Both the position numbers and the translations under genes were made by a program. DNA of 23,303 bases from Patescibacteria group bacterium (GTDB lineage: Bacteria; Patescibacteriota; Patescibacteriia; Patescibacteriales; UBA12465): positions 1-23,303 of the forward strand of contig JAIPIE010000003.1 of assembly GCA_021734825.1 (NCBI GenBank), given 5' to 3'. The notes beneath the pieces were generated by a model. That model did not search any database and was not told where the DNA came from. It saw only the letters and a list, made by a program, of their open reading frames with translations. Of this stretch, positions 6,681-14,313 are shown piece by piece (position 1 is the stretch's first letter; every line of letters starts with the position of its first letter).

Positions 6681-8495
6681 TTACTCTAAGACTGCCTTCA
6701 GACGACGCACACCAGCCGAAGAAGCTTCTTCTTTTATTAGCTTAAAATGACCTAAATCTTCAAGTGTTTCAACGTGCGGCCCACCACAAATTTCCCGGGA
6801 AAAAATATTATCCCAATTCCTCTGCTCTTTACCGTTATCCTGACCGACCGTATAGACCTTAACTTTTTCGGCATATTTAGAATCAAAGACTCCGGTCGCT
6901 CCGCTTTCCTTGGCATCTGCAAGAGCAATTTCTTCAAAAGCAACTTTTAATTTCTGATTAATCGCTTCATTGACCAAAGATTCCACTTTTAACATCTGTT
7001 CAGGCGTCATTTTTTCTGGATGAGAAAAATCAAAACGTAAACGTTCGGCGGTGATATTACTTCCCTTTTGGGCAACGTGATCGCCCAAAACTTGACGCAA
7101 AGCAGCTAGCAATAAATGAGCGGCAGTGTGAAGACGGGTTGTCTCTACACTGTTATCAGCCAAACCGCCTTTAAACTTTCCAGCCGAAGCGGTACGCGAA
7201 AGTTCTTGATGTTTAGCCAACTCCTCTTCAAATCCAGAGCGATCAATCTTCCAGCCTTTCTCTAAGGCTAACTCCTCACTTAATTCCCAAGGAAAGCCGT
7301 AACTCTGAAAAAGATTAAAAATATCACTACCCTTAACTAAATTATTTTCCACCAAGATTTTATCAAATTCTTTTAAACCATTATCCAAAGTGCGTTGAAA
7401 CTTTTCTCCCTCTTGCACAATTGCCTGAACAATAAAAATTTTATTATCTACCAATTCCGGATAAGCAATGGCATAAATATTTATAATAGCTTCAACAATT
7501 TTCTCTAGCCAATTAGAATTCGTTTTAATATCAATGCCTAAACGACCAGCCTGAACAATAGCGCGACGCAATAAGCGACGAACGACATAGCCTTGTCCGA
7601 CGTTTGAAGGACTTACTCCCTTAGGATCACCTATGATAAAAACAGCAGCCTTAACATGATCAGCAATGATACGCATTGAACGTGTAATTATTTGGTCACT
7701 TAAATATTCTTTTTTCGACAACTCTTCAATCTTTTGGATAATGGGCCAAAATAAATCTGTTTGATAATTATCACCATGATTTAAAATTGCCGTGACTCTC
7801 TCTAGCCCCAGTCCAGTGTCAACATTTTTTTGTTTCAGTAAATCAAAATTACCCTCAGTATTTTTAAAATACTGCATAAACACATTATTCCAAATCTCAA
7901 CCCAAAGCTCATTATCATCATTAAAACTGCTTGGCACTTCTTCGGGTCTACCGGACCAATAAAATATTTCTGTATCTGGACCACAAGGACCGCTCTGGCC
8001 GGCTGGACCCCACCAATTATTTTTCTTAGGCAGTTTTGCTATTCTATCAGCTGGCACTCCAACCTTCAGCCATAAATTATACGACTCTTCATCAAAAGGA
8101 GCATCATCATCGCCAATAAAAACAGAAACGGCTAATAAATTTGGATCTAAATTCAAGCCCTCTGCTGAAGTTAAAAATTCCCAACTCCAAGCAATAGATT
8201 CCTCTTTAAAATAATCTCCCAAAGACCAATTACCCATCATTTCAAAAAAGGTGTGGTGAGTAGCATCACCGACTTCATCAATATCATCAGTACGCACACA
8301 TTTCTGAGCATCGACTAAACGCTTGCCGGCAGGATGATTCGCCCCCATTAAATAAGGCACCAATGGATGCATGCCGGCAGTGGTAAATAAGACTGTCGGA
8401 TCATTTTCTGGAATTAAAGAAGCGCTCGCAATAATTGCGTGTCCCTTATTTTGGAAAAACTCCAAATATTTTTGTCTTAATTCATTAGCTGTCAT
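6681..8495 (-). CDS. alaS: Alanyl-tRNA synthetase, short form without C-Ala domain
   Basis: AlaRS charges tRNA-Ala and clears mischarged Ser and Gly. The class II catalytic core is at the N-terminus (FFQNKGHAIIASASLIPEND; RTDDIDEVGDATHHTFFEMM; GPAGQSGPCGPDTEIFYW), followed by the helical tRNA-recognition region (VRRLLRRAIVQAGRLG). The editing domain carries both metal-binding motifs, HTAAH and CGGPH. The protein ends at residue 604 just after the editing domain (SSAGVRRLKAVLE). Full-length bacterial enzymes are about 870 residues and continue with a C-Ala domain that helps bind the tRNA elbow; here it is missing. No frameshift is apparent, because an operon promoter begins right after the stop. 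The ATG at 8495 matches the family start. Confidence 0.96.
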   Translation of the reverse strand: MTANELRQKYLEFFQNKGHAIIASASLIPENDPTVLFTTAGMHPLVPYLMGANHPAGKRLVDAQKCVRTDDIDEVGDATHHTFFEMMGNWSLGDYFKEESIAWSWEFLTSAEGLNLDPNLLAVSVFIGDDDAPFDEESYNLWLKVGVPADRIAKLPKKNNWWGPAGQSGPCGPDTEIFYWSGRPEEVPSSFNDDNELWVEIWNNVFMQYFKNTEGNFDLLKQKNVDTGLGLERVTAILNHGDNYQTDLFWPIIQKIEELSKKEYLSDQIITRSMRIIADHVKAAVFIIGDPKGVSPSNVGQGYVVRRLLRRAIVQAGRLGIDIKTNSNWLEKIVEAIINIYAIAYPELVDNKIFIVQAIVQEGEKFQRTLDNGLKEFDKILVENNLVKGSDIFNLFQSYGFPWELSEELALEKGWKIDRSGFEEELAKHQELSRTASAGKFKGGLADNSVETTRLHTAAHLLLAALRQVLGDHVAQKGSNITAERLRFDFSHPEKMTPEQMLKVESLVNEAINQKLKVAFEEIALADAKESGATGVFDSKYAEKVKVYTVGQDNGKEQRNWDNIFSREICGGPHVETLEDLGHFKLIKEEASSAGVRRLKAVLE

Positions 8496-8500
8496 ATATA

Positions 8501-8565
8501 GAATTCAAAATTGAAAGATTGAAAATTAAATAATTTTTGAATTTTTAATCTTGAATTTTGAATTA
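8501..8565. repeat. AT-rich imperfect palindrome between murB and alaS
   Basis: The 65 bases contain GAATTC AAAATT and its complement in near-perfect arms (8502-8526 against 8540-8564) with one mismatch, one bulge and a few further mismatches. The inner part repeats the AATT/TTGAA motif. The palindrome overlaps the murB stop codon and ends six bases before the alaS ATG. It may act as a transcription end for murB, or it may belong to a family of dispersed palindromic intergenic repeats. The T runs are not those of a classic GC-rich terminator. Confidence 0.65.
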
Positions 8566-9588
8566 ATTTATAATATTCACTTCTGGCTCAATCTTAAGTC
8601 CAAATTTTTTATATACCCCTAGTTGAACACGTCGCACCTGAGCCAAAACTTGTTTGGCACTTGCCCCCTCATAATTAACCAAAATTAAAGCCTGATTTTC
8701 ATACATGCCCACCGGGCCGAAGCGCTTACCCTTAAAGCCGGCCTGTTCAATTAACCAGCCAGCCGGGACTTTAATTTTCTCAGGTCTAGCCGAGGGAAAA
8801 AATTTAATTTCCGGAAAGCGCAACTGTAATTTTTTAAAAGCGGAAATGGAAATTTCTGGATTTTTGAAAAATGAACCAGCATTGGCAAGTACAGCCGGAT
8901 TGGGCAACTTGCTGTCTCTAATTTGACGAATAATTTCCGCCACTTGTCTAATGTTTGGCTTTTTAATACCCTGTTCACTTAGTTTAGCCTTAATATCACC
9001 ATAGTCTAATTTTAACTTGGGGTTTTTGCTTAATTTAACGGTCACACTTAAAATAAAATATCGCCCCTTATATTTATGTTTAAAAACACTATCACGATAA
9101 GCAAATTTACATTCCTCTGCCGTAAATATTTTTTCTTTACCACTTTGTAAATCAAAGGCAAGTAAACTCACAAAAGTGTCTTTTAATTCTACACCATAGG
9201 CACCAATATTTTGAACTGGAGCAGCGCCGACAGTGCCAGGCACATAATAAAGATTTTCAATGCCACCCCAATTATGAGTAACAGCAAAATGAACTAAAGT
9301 GCTCCACCATTCACCTGACCTCGCTTCTAGCCAAGCAGCAGTCTTTGTTTCCTTGATGACACTTATGCCCTTAATTTCATTCTTTAAAACCAAGGCCTTA
9401 ATATTTTGAGAAAACAGAATATTAGAACCACCGCCAAGCACAAAAATAGGCAGATTTTTCTTCTTGGCCCAAGCATAGGCCTCTTGTAATTCCACCTTGC
9501 TATAAATAATGGCAAAATAGGCCGCTTTAGCCGCAATTTTAAGAGTATTGTGTTTCCTTAAATCAACTTGTTTTTGAATCTTTAACAT
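8563..9588 (-). CDS. murB: UDP-N-acetylenolpyruvoylglucosamine reductase (MurB)
   Basis: MurB uses FAD and NADPH to reduce UDP-GlcNAc-enolpyruvate to UDP-MurNAc in the cytoplasm. The FAD-binding region FVLGGGSNILFS and YYVPGTVGAAPVQNIGAYGVE are present. The NAGSFFKNP segment contains the serine proton donor, and the C-terminal KIEPEVNII contains the conserved glutamate. The ATG at 9588 (MLKIQKQVDLRKHNTLKI) is chosen over an in-frame codon 19 residues upstream. It begins at the family's usual position, with a TATAAT exactly six bases before it. The upstream extension would cross that promoter. The product is 341 residues. The gene is separate from the mur operon further right. Confidence 0.96.
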   Translation of the reverse strand: MLKIQKQVDLRKHNTLKIAAKAAYFAIIYSKVELQEAYAWAKKKNLPIFVLGGGSNILFSQNIKALVLKNEIKGISVIKETKTAAWLEARSGEWWSTLVHFAVTHNWGGIENLYYVPGTVGAAPVQNIGAYGVELKDTFVSLLAFDLQSGKEKIFTAEECKFAYRDSVFKHKYKGRYFILSVTVKLSKNPKLKLDYGDIKAKLSEQGIKKPNIRQVAEIIRQIRDSKLPNPAVLANAGSFFKNPEISISAFKKLQLRFPEIKFFPSARPEKIKVPAGWLIEQAGFKGKRFGPVGMYENQALILVNYEGASAKQVLAQVRRVQLGVYKKFGLKIEPEVNIIN

Positions 9589-9594
9589 ACTGCT

Positions 9595-9600
9595 ATTATA
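9595..9600 (-). promoter_or_regulatory. -10 box of murB (leaderless type)
   Basis: TATAAT (9600-9595, minus strand) is followed by AGCAGT and the murB ATG, a six-base gap that puts the transcript start at the start codon. The -35 region is poor. This also supports MLKIQ as the true start of MurB. Confidence 0.6.
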
Positions 9601-9662
9601 ACTTAAATACATACGGGAAGTCCACATCAACACAGCGTAAATCATTTATGACTAACGACAAA

Positions 9663-11456
9663 CTACTCAAGCTCTCCCACTGCCTGTAAACGTAATAATT
9701 TTGCATATAAACCACCGCTCACCTGCGCCAAAGATTCATGATTACCCTGTTCAACTACTTCTCCATTTTCTAGCACAATAATTTCATCTGCCCTTTTAAT
9801 AGTGCTGAGACGATGTGCAATTATAATCACCGTGCGATCTTTGGCTAAGCGTTCAAGGGCAGACTGAATTAAAAGTTCACTTTGGCTATCAAGACTGGAA
9901 GTGGCCTCGTCAAAAATCAATATCTTTGGATTGGCTAAAATAGCACGAGCAATGCCGAGGCGCTGACGCTGTCCACCCGATAACTTTAGGCCACGCTCCC
10001 CCACTAAAGTCTTGTAACCCTGGTCAAGTTTTATAATGAATTCTTCAGCGTTAGCAATGCGGGCTGCTTCTTCAATTTCTTTATCACTAGCGTTAGGATT
10101 GGCGTAGGCAATGTTATCACGCACACTTAAATCAAAAATTTCCACTTCTTGAGGCACAATAGCTAAAAAGCGACGATAGGCAAAAAGATCTAAACCGCGA
10201 ATATCTTGACCGTCCACCAGTACTTGCCCCGAGTGCGGATCATAATGACGATAAATCAAGCGAGCGACGGTTGTTTTACCACCACCCGAAGGACCAACCA
10301 AGGCCACAGTTTTTCCAGCTTCAATTTTAAAACTTACCTTACGTAAAGCAATGGCCTGAGTGTTTTTATATTTAAATGAAGCTTGGCAAAACTCGATACT
10401 ACCTTTCATATCTTGAAGTGCAACAGCATTTTTCACATTTTGTACTTCACTTTGAGCATTAAATAATAATAAAAGACGGCTCACGCCCTCACGACCTTCT
10501 TCCATGCGGTCATAAAAACGAGATAAGCGATAAGTCGAAGCATAAGCTTTTTCACTGAGAGTAAAAGCAAAAATAAGGGTGCCCACACTAATCTGGCCTT
10601 GATAAACTAAGTAAACACCAAGGAAGAGCACCGTCGCCCGGCCAATATCAACAATCAAGTTTCTACCCAAACCAACCTTCATCATCCAGCTCCATTGCTT
10701 GTTTTCATTATCACGAACACCAGCTTTAATTTGATCAAAATCAGACAACTCTCTTTCTTCTTGGACAAAAGATTGAACGGCATTTATATTTAAAATTGAC
10801 TGCGTCATCTTACCAGAAGCAACTTCATAAGACTTATAGATTTCCTTACGCACTGGATACATTTTTTGATTAGACCAATAAGTCACCGCCATAAAAAGCG
10901 GCGTAAAAAACATAAAAGACAAACCAATGCGCCAATCTGCCCAAAATAAAGCAGGGACCGTAAAGATGAGCTGAATGAAAGTCGGCGCAACTTCCCAACC
11001 GATACTATTTATTAATTGTGAAATACGGTCAATGCCACGCTCAATTTTAACCACCTTAGAGCCAGTATTTTCATCTTCATGATAAGCAAGACTTAAATCC
11101 AATAACTTTGACTGGGCTTTTAAACCTAAGTGATATTCAATTTTTACTAGCAAACTTAAGATTGAACGATCGGCAAAATATTGCACCAAGGAACGAAGCT
11201 GATCAGAGCCAAGATACAACAAGATTAGCCAAAGCAAAAAGCGAAAATCAATCGATTGAAAATTATATAAACTGTCAATGACAAGTTTTAAAATATAAGG
11301 CTTAGCCAAATCAAAAAGACCGGCAACAATCGTTACTATTAAAATCCAGGCTATTAAGCGACGAAAAGGCTTAAGCAGTTGCCATAATGTCCACCAAAAT
11401 TTTGACCAAGCCAGGCTTGGTGCTGGTGTTGTTATTTTTTTATTTCCGTTAGACAT
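9663..11456 (-). CDS. ABC exporter, MsbA/MdlB-like (fused membrane and ATPase domains)
   Basis: This is a half-transporter of 597 residues that would act as a dimer in the cytoplasmic membrane. Residues 25-310 form the six-helix ABC membrane domain and 350-590 the ATPase. Visible motifs are Walker A GPSGGGKT (388-395), Q-loop Q436, signature LSGGQ (492-496), Walker B ILIFDE (512-517) and the H-loop histidine H548, so it should be active. The substrate cannot be read from sequence. MsbA-like lipid or glycolipid flipping and export of a peptide or drug are all possible. There is no peptidase domain. A TATTAT lies eight bases before the ATG. It is divergent from the unknown gene at 11617 and ends 74 bp before murB. 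Confidence 0.93.
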   Translation of the reverse strand: MSNGNKKITTPAPSLAWSKFWWTLWQLLKPFRRLIAWILIVTIVAGLFDLAKPYILKLVIDSLYNFQSIDFRFLLWLILLYLGSDQLRSLVQYFADRSILSLLVKIEYHLGLKAQSKLLDLSLAYHEDENTGSKVVKIERGIDRISQLINSIGWEVAPTFIQLIFTVPALFWADWRIGLSFMFFTPLFMAVTYWSNQKMYPVRKEIYKSYEVASGKMTQSILNINAVQSFVQEERELSDFDQIKAGVRDNENKQWSWMMKVGLGRNLIVDIGRATVLFLGVYLVYQGQISVGTLIFAFTLSEKAYASTYRLSRFYDRMEEGREGVSRLLLLFNAQSEVQNVKNAVALQDMKGSIEFCQASFKYKNTQAIALRKVSFKIEAGKTVALVGPSGGGKTTVARLIYRHYDPHSGQVLVDGQDIRGLDLFAYRRFLAIVPQEVEIFDLSVRDNIAYANPNASDKEIEEAARIANAEEFIIKLDQGYKTLVGERGLKLSGGQRQRLGIARAILANPKILIFDEATSSLDSQSELLIQSALERLAKDRTVIIIAHRLSTIKRADEIIVLENGEVVEQGNHESLAQVSGGLYAKLLRLQAVGELE

Positions 11457-11545
11457 AAAAACTCATAATAGCTAATAAAATATCTAAAATTAAATAAAAT
11501 AACTAATATTTGATATTAAATCTTTTTTGCTATTCTGTCAAATAA

Positions 11546-11574
11546 TTGACAATAATTAAAATATTTGGTAATAA
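11546..11574 (+). promoter_or_regulatory. Promoter of the first unknown paralogue
   Basis: TTGACA (11546-11551) is followed 17 bases later by TAATAA(T). The same layout and similar surrounding sequence (TTGACA, then TAAGAAT, then AGAAC and an AT-rich leader) precedes the second paralogue, which is why both are taken as real. The leader is about 35 bases long and has no Shine-Dalgarno sequence. Confidence 0.6.
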
Positions 11575-11616
11575 TAGAGCAGAACTTTTCCAATTAATCA
11601 TCAAAATAAATAAAAA

Positions 11617-12123
11617 ATGACACAGAAAAAAAGAAATCTGGAGCCGGCAGATCAGCTCTCAATGGAGCGGCGGATTATGACCGTAATATCAAAAAAATCG
11701 GACATTGACCCGAAGGAGACAGCTTTAAATAGCTTGCAAAAAGAATTTGACCAAGCAAAATTGGCAAGAAAAATTGAAATTTTTAAAGAGGCCAATAAAG
11801 TCGGCCCCTTTTACAACGCTGATTACAGCACCGAGTTGTCAGCCATCGGCTACAAATTTTGCCAGATGAATTGGCATCGAATGATTTACCTTATTAACAC
11901 CGTTGAGGATGGCAAGGCTATATACAAAGCCATGTATTATGAGTTTGCGGCCACACCAGAGATTTGGCCAACAATCGCTGCTCTTAAAACTATAGAGATT
12001 TGGGGTCAAAACAAAACAATTAACGACCTCGCGGACGAATATCACTCTTTGCTTGATTCTTTCCGGGATAGTTTAAATGCCAGACAGATCATTGTCGCTC
12101 AAATGATTTTGGCAAAGATGTAA
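11617..12123 (+). CDS. Protein of unknown function, paralogue A
   Basis: I do not recognise this 168-residue protein. It looks soluble and largely helical, with no signal peptide or membrane segment. From about residue 44 it aligns with the protein at 12440. Shared features are K-I-x-I-F in the KIEIFKEAN region, FCQ-x-NW, an IY-x-A-x-Y segment, and a strongly conserved AAL-x-TIE-x-W. Identity is roughly 40 percent between FCQ and the W, and lower towards the C-terminus. Paralogue A has an extra charged N-terminal segment of about 30 residues. It has its own promoter and terminator and is followed by a stranded murC 3' end. Divergent to it is an ABC exporter. A coding role is supported by the conservation between paralogues and by the bounded promoter-gene-terminator unit. 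Confidence 0.85.
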   Translation: MTQKKRNLEPADQLSMERRIMTVISKKSDIDPKETALNSLQKEFDQAKLARKIEIFKEANKVGPFYNADYSTELSAIGYKFCQMNWHRMIYLINTVEDGKAIYKAMYYEFAATPEIWPTIAALKTIEIWGQNKTINDLADEYHSLLDSFRDSLNARQIIVAQMILAKM

Positions 12124-12144
12124 AAATCTTATCTCAAAAATTTT

Positions 12145-12170
12145 AATCCGACTTCAATGTCGGATTTTTT
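12145..12170 (+). terminator. Intrinsic terminator after paralogue A
   Basis: AATCCGAC (12145-12152), loop TTCAAT, GTCGGATT (12159-12166), then a T run. It lies 21 bp after the stop codon. The terminator after paralogue B has the same position and a related sequence (AATTCGAC/GTCGAATT). Confidence 0.88.
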
Positions 12171-12176
12171 ATTTGT

Positions 12177-12313
12177 TTATTTCTTTTGCTTTAATAAACT
12201 TTCCCCTACCCGAAAAATATCACCCGCTCCCATTAAGATTAAAACATCGTTCGGTTTAAGTTGTTTTTTAAGCCAAGACAAAGCTTGATCAAAATCAGCT
12301 AAATAATATACCG
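12177..12313 (-). pseudogene. murC: Stranded 3' end of murC (last 43-44 codons)
   Basis: The minus strand from 12311 to 12177 reads in frame from VYYLADFDQALSW through LMGAGDIFRVGESLLKQKK to a TAA stop. It matches residues 425-467 of the intact MurC. Bases 12213-12313 are identical to 12939-13039. The last ten codons differ: three neighbouring codons (Arg, Val, Gly) differ only synonymously, and the tail is GESLLKQKK instead of GEKLLKVK. The fragment has no start codon. The frame and stop are intact, so it looks like a former functional gene end rather than an old decaying copy. At 12314 the homology to murC stops sharply and the promoter region of paralogue B begins. The 316-bp space between the two unknown genes therefore holds a terminator, this remnant and a promoter. 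Confidence 0.93.
12213..12313. repeat. 101-bp direct repeat, copy 1 (within the murC remnant)
   Basis: Bases 12213-12313 match 12939-13039 without a difference by eye, 726 bp apart and in the same orientation. On the side of the murC stop codon the copies continue as related but diverged sequence. On the other side they become unrelated immediately. Confidence 0.95.
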
Positions 12314-12363
12314 AATAAAAGCTATAATTTATACTCACCCTTTTTCTTTGATCTGCCCAAGTA

Positions 12364-12392
12364 TTGACAAAAATAAAAACACTAGCTAAGAA
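12364..12392 (+). promoter_or_regulatory. Promoter of the second unknown paralogue
   Basis: TTGACA (12364-12369), a 17-base spacer, then TAAGAA(T). It aligns base for base in layout with the promoter at 11546-11574. A leader of about 40 bases without a Shine-Dalgarno sequence leads to the ATG at 12440. Confidence 0.6.
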
Positions 12393-12439
12393 TAGAATAG
12401 AACTTTACATATCAATAATCATTAAAAAATAATAAAATC

Positions 12440-12838
12440 ATGAGCAATAAGAAGCAAGAAGAAGAATTCTCTGTAAAATTATGGCAAGAAAATTTTAATA
12501 AAGCTGATCTTGAAACAAAGATCAAAATTTTCAGCGAACTTAATCATGGTGATGAATTTCCATTAATAATGACTCAAGAATTCTGTCAGAGAAACTGGTC
12601 TAATCTGATTAGGTATATTTCAACGCCAAGAAATGGACGAAGAATATATAATGCCCTATACAACGAAGCCCATGATATTAGTAAAATATGGGGCTCAGTT
12701 GCCGCTCTTAGAACCATTGAGGTCTGGGCAAATGAAGCTAGTTCTGAAAACTATGCCGAATTCATTGAAGCCTGTCACGTTAGTCTTCGCGACGCCTGGC
12801 AAGTTGAAATTGCCCGACAAACACTAGACAAACTATAG
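12440..12838 (+). CDS. Protein of unknown function, paralogue B
   Basis: This 132-residue protein is not recognised. It is the shorter partner of the gene at 11617: NKADLETKIKIFSELN corresponds to QAKLARKIEIFKEAN, and FCQRNWSNLIRYI to FCQMNWHRMIYLI. IWGSVAALRTIEVWA corresponds to IWPTIAALKTIEIWG. It is probably soluble and helical, and no catalytic motif or metal-binding cluster is evident. It has its own promoter and two hairpins after the stop codon, and it converges on the intact murC, whose stop lies 68 bp beyond. The two paralogues have drifted far apart, yet the murC segments next to them are nearly identical. This argues that B (or A) came in from another lineage rather than by a recent local duplication. 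Confidence 0.85.
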   Translation: MSNKKQEEEFSVKLWQENFNKADLETKIKIFSELNHGDEFPLIMTQEFCQRNWSNLIRYISTPRNGRRIYNALYNEAHDISKIWGSVAALRTIEVWANEASSENYAEFIEACHVSLRDAWQVEIARQTLDKL

Positions 12839-12844
12839 TACTAA

Positions 12845-12907
12845 AAAGCTGAGAAAAAAACAGCTTTCACTCCCAAAACAAATTCGACAATTAAGGTCGA
12901 ATTTTTT
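12845..12907 (+). terminator. Double hairpin terminator between paralogue B and murC
   Basis: First hairpin: AAAGCTG (12845-12851) with CAGCTTT (12861-12867). Second: AATTCGAC (12881-12888), seven-base loop, GTCGAATT (12896-12903), then a T run. The second stem is followed by T-rich sequence on the minus strand as well, so it probably also ends the mur operon. The murC stop codon (12908-12906) overlaps the T run. Confidence 0.85.
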
Positions 12908-14309
12908 ATTTTACTTTCAATAATTTTTCTCCCACTCTAAAAATATCACCCGCTCCCATTAAGATTAAAACATCGTTCGGTTTAAGTTGTTTTTTAAGCC
13001 AAGACAAAGCTTGATCAAAATCAGCTAAATAATATACCGGTTTTTTACGTCTATTCTTTTTTAAAGCCTGCATCAAATCACGACTAGATACGCCTCCCTG
13101 CTCTTCGCGCGCCGAGCCATATATTTCCATTAAAGCAAGCGTATCGACTTGATCAAAACTACTGACAAAGTCTTTAAATAGTGCCTTAGTGCGAGTGAAA
13201 GTATGAGGATGAAAAACTAAAACTAAGCGTTTATCCGGATAAATTTCTTTAAAGGCCTGCAAAGCCGCCTTTACTTCCGTAGGATGATGAGCATAATCAT
13301 CAAACACTGGGACGCCCTTATAGCTACCTAATAACTCCGCCCGTCTCGCCGTGCCCGTAAATAAGGCTAAAGGCTTTTTCATCGCTTCTGGATTAATCCC
13401 TAAAGCTAACCCACTAGCTAAAACTGCTAGAGCATTTTCCAAATTATGTTTTCCATACAAACGGATCTTAAACTCTCCCCAATCATTAACTTGAAAATAT
13501 TGCCATTTTTTTTCATAACGCACACTATGCCCAAGCAAACTAAGCTTAATTTTTTTACCAAATAATTTTTCGTCTAAAGCGTAAGTAAAAATTCTCGTCT
13601 TCGCCATGGGTAATAATTTCTGAATCTGCTTATCAGCCACATTAGCTACCAGAAAACCGGAATGTGGCAATTTCTGCACAAAATCAGCAAAGACCTGAAA
13701 ATAGGCAGTTTTATTTTTAAAATAATCAGGATGATCAAAATCAATGTTATTTAAAACTATTCCTTGTGGTTGGAAATATTGTAATTTATTTTGATACTCA
13801 TCCGCTTCAGCGATAAAATAAGAGGAACGGCCGATAATGGCGCTACCTTGAAACTGAGGTACACGCGCACCTACTAAAACATTGGGTTCTAAGCCGAGTT
13901 GTTGCAAAACAAAACCCAGCCAAGCAGTGGTTGTGGTTTTGCCGTGGCTACCACAAACAGCGATACCTTGATAAGAACTAAATAAGGCTCCAATTGCTTG
14001 CGCATAGTTTAATAAAAGTTGCTTATTAAATTTTTTTTGATTCTGCGAGATATAAGCAAGTTCAGTGTTGTTGTCAGCATTATAAGCACTGCTATGAATG
14101 ATAACAGCGCTGGCGGGAATTTGTTCTGCTTTAAAGCCAGAAAATACTGGAATCTTTTGGCTACGTAAAACAGCGTCAGTCATAAAAGTATCGGCAATAT
14201 CTGAACCAGAAACAAGCTTAGCTTTTTCGCGTAAAAACTGAGCCAGCATAGTCATGCCCACACCTTTAATACCAATCAAATAAAATTTTTTATGTTTTAA
14301 TAAATTCAT
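12906..14309 (-). CDS. murC: UDP-N-acetylmuramate--L-alanine ligase (MurC)
   Basis: MurC adds L-Ala to UDP-MurNAc with ATP, the first step of the stem peptide. The 467-residue protein has the N-terminal UDP-binding fold (FYLIGIKGVGMTMLAQFL), the Mur-ligase ATP loop GSHGKTTTT (120-128), ADEYQ, NNIDFDHPDY, TGTARRAELLG and the C-terminal VFDDYAHHPTEVKA, plus LMGAGDIFRVGE at the end. All expected motifs are present. It is the last gene of the operon, with a four-base gap after murG. Its final 33 codons before Arg458 are duplicated exactly in the remnant at 12213-12313. The present 3' end may therefore have been replaced by recombination. Confidence 0.97.
   Translation of the reverse strand: MNLLKHKKFYLIGIKGVGMTMLAQFLREKAKLVSGSDIADTFMTDAVLRSQKIPVFSGFKAEQIPASAVIIHSSAYNADNNTELAYISQNQKKFNKQLLLNYAQAIGALFSSYQGIAVCGSHGKTTTTAWLGFVLQQLGLEPNVLVGARVPQFQGSAIIGRSSYFIAEADEYQNKLQYFQPQGIVLNNIDFDHPDYFKNKTAYFQVFADFVQKLPHSGFLVANVADKQIQKLLPMAKTRIFTYALDEKLFGKKIKLSLLGHSVRYEKKWQYFQVNDWGEFKIRLYGKHNLENALAVLASGLALGINPEAMKKPLALFTGTARRAELLGSYKGVPVFDDYAHHPTEVKAALQAFKEIYPDKRLVLVFHPHTFTRTKALFKDFVSSFDQVDTLALMEIYGSAREEQGGVSSRDLMQALKKNRRKKPVYYLADFDQALSWLKKQLKPNDVLILMGAGDIFRVGEKLLKVK
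12939..13039. repeat. 101-bp direct repeat, copy 2 (inside intact murC)
   Basis: This is the in-gene partner of the repeat at 12213-12313 and covers codons 425-457 of murC. The repeat pair brackets paralogue B, so recombination between the copies would delete paralogue B and restore a single murC end. Confidence 0.95.
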
Positions 14310-14313
14310 ATTA

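Noticed and set aside
9589..9645. Upstream in-frame start adding 19 residues to MurB
   Set aside because: The extension has no family similarity and crosses the TATAAT that sits six bases before the internal ATG.
12213..13039. Target-site duplication or inverted-repeat insertion sequence around paralogue B
   Set aside because: The 101-bp repeat is far longer than a usual target duplication. No transposase, integrase or terminal inverted repeat is present.
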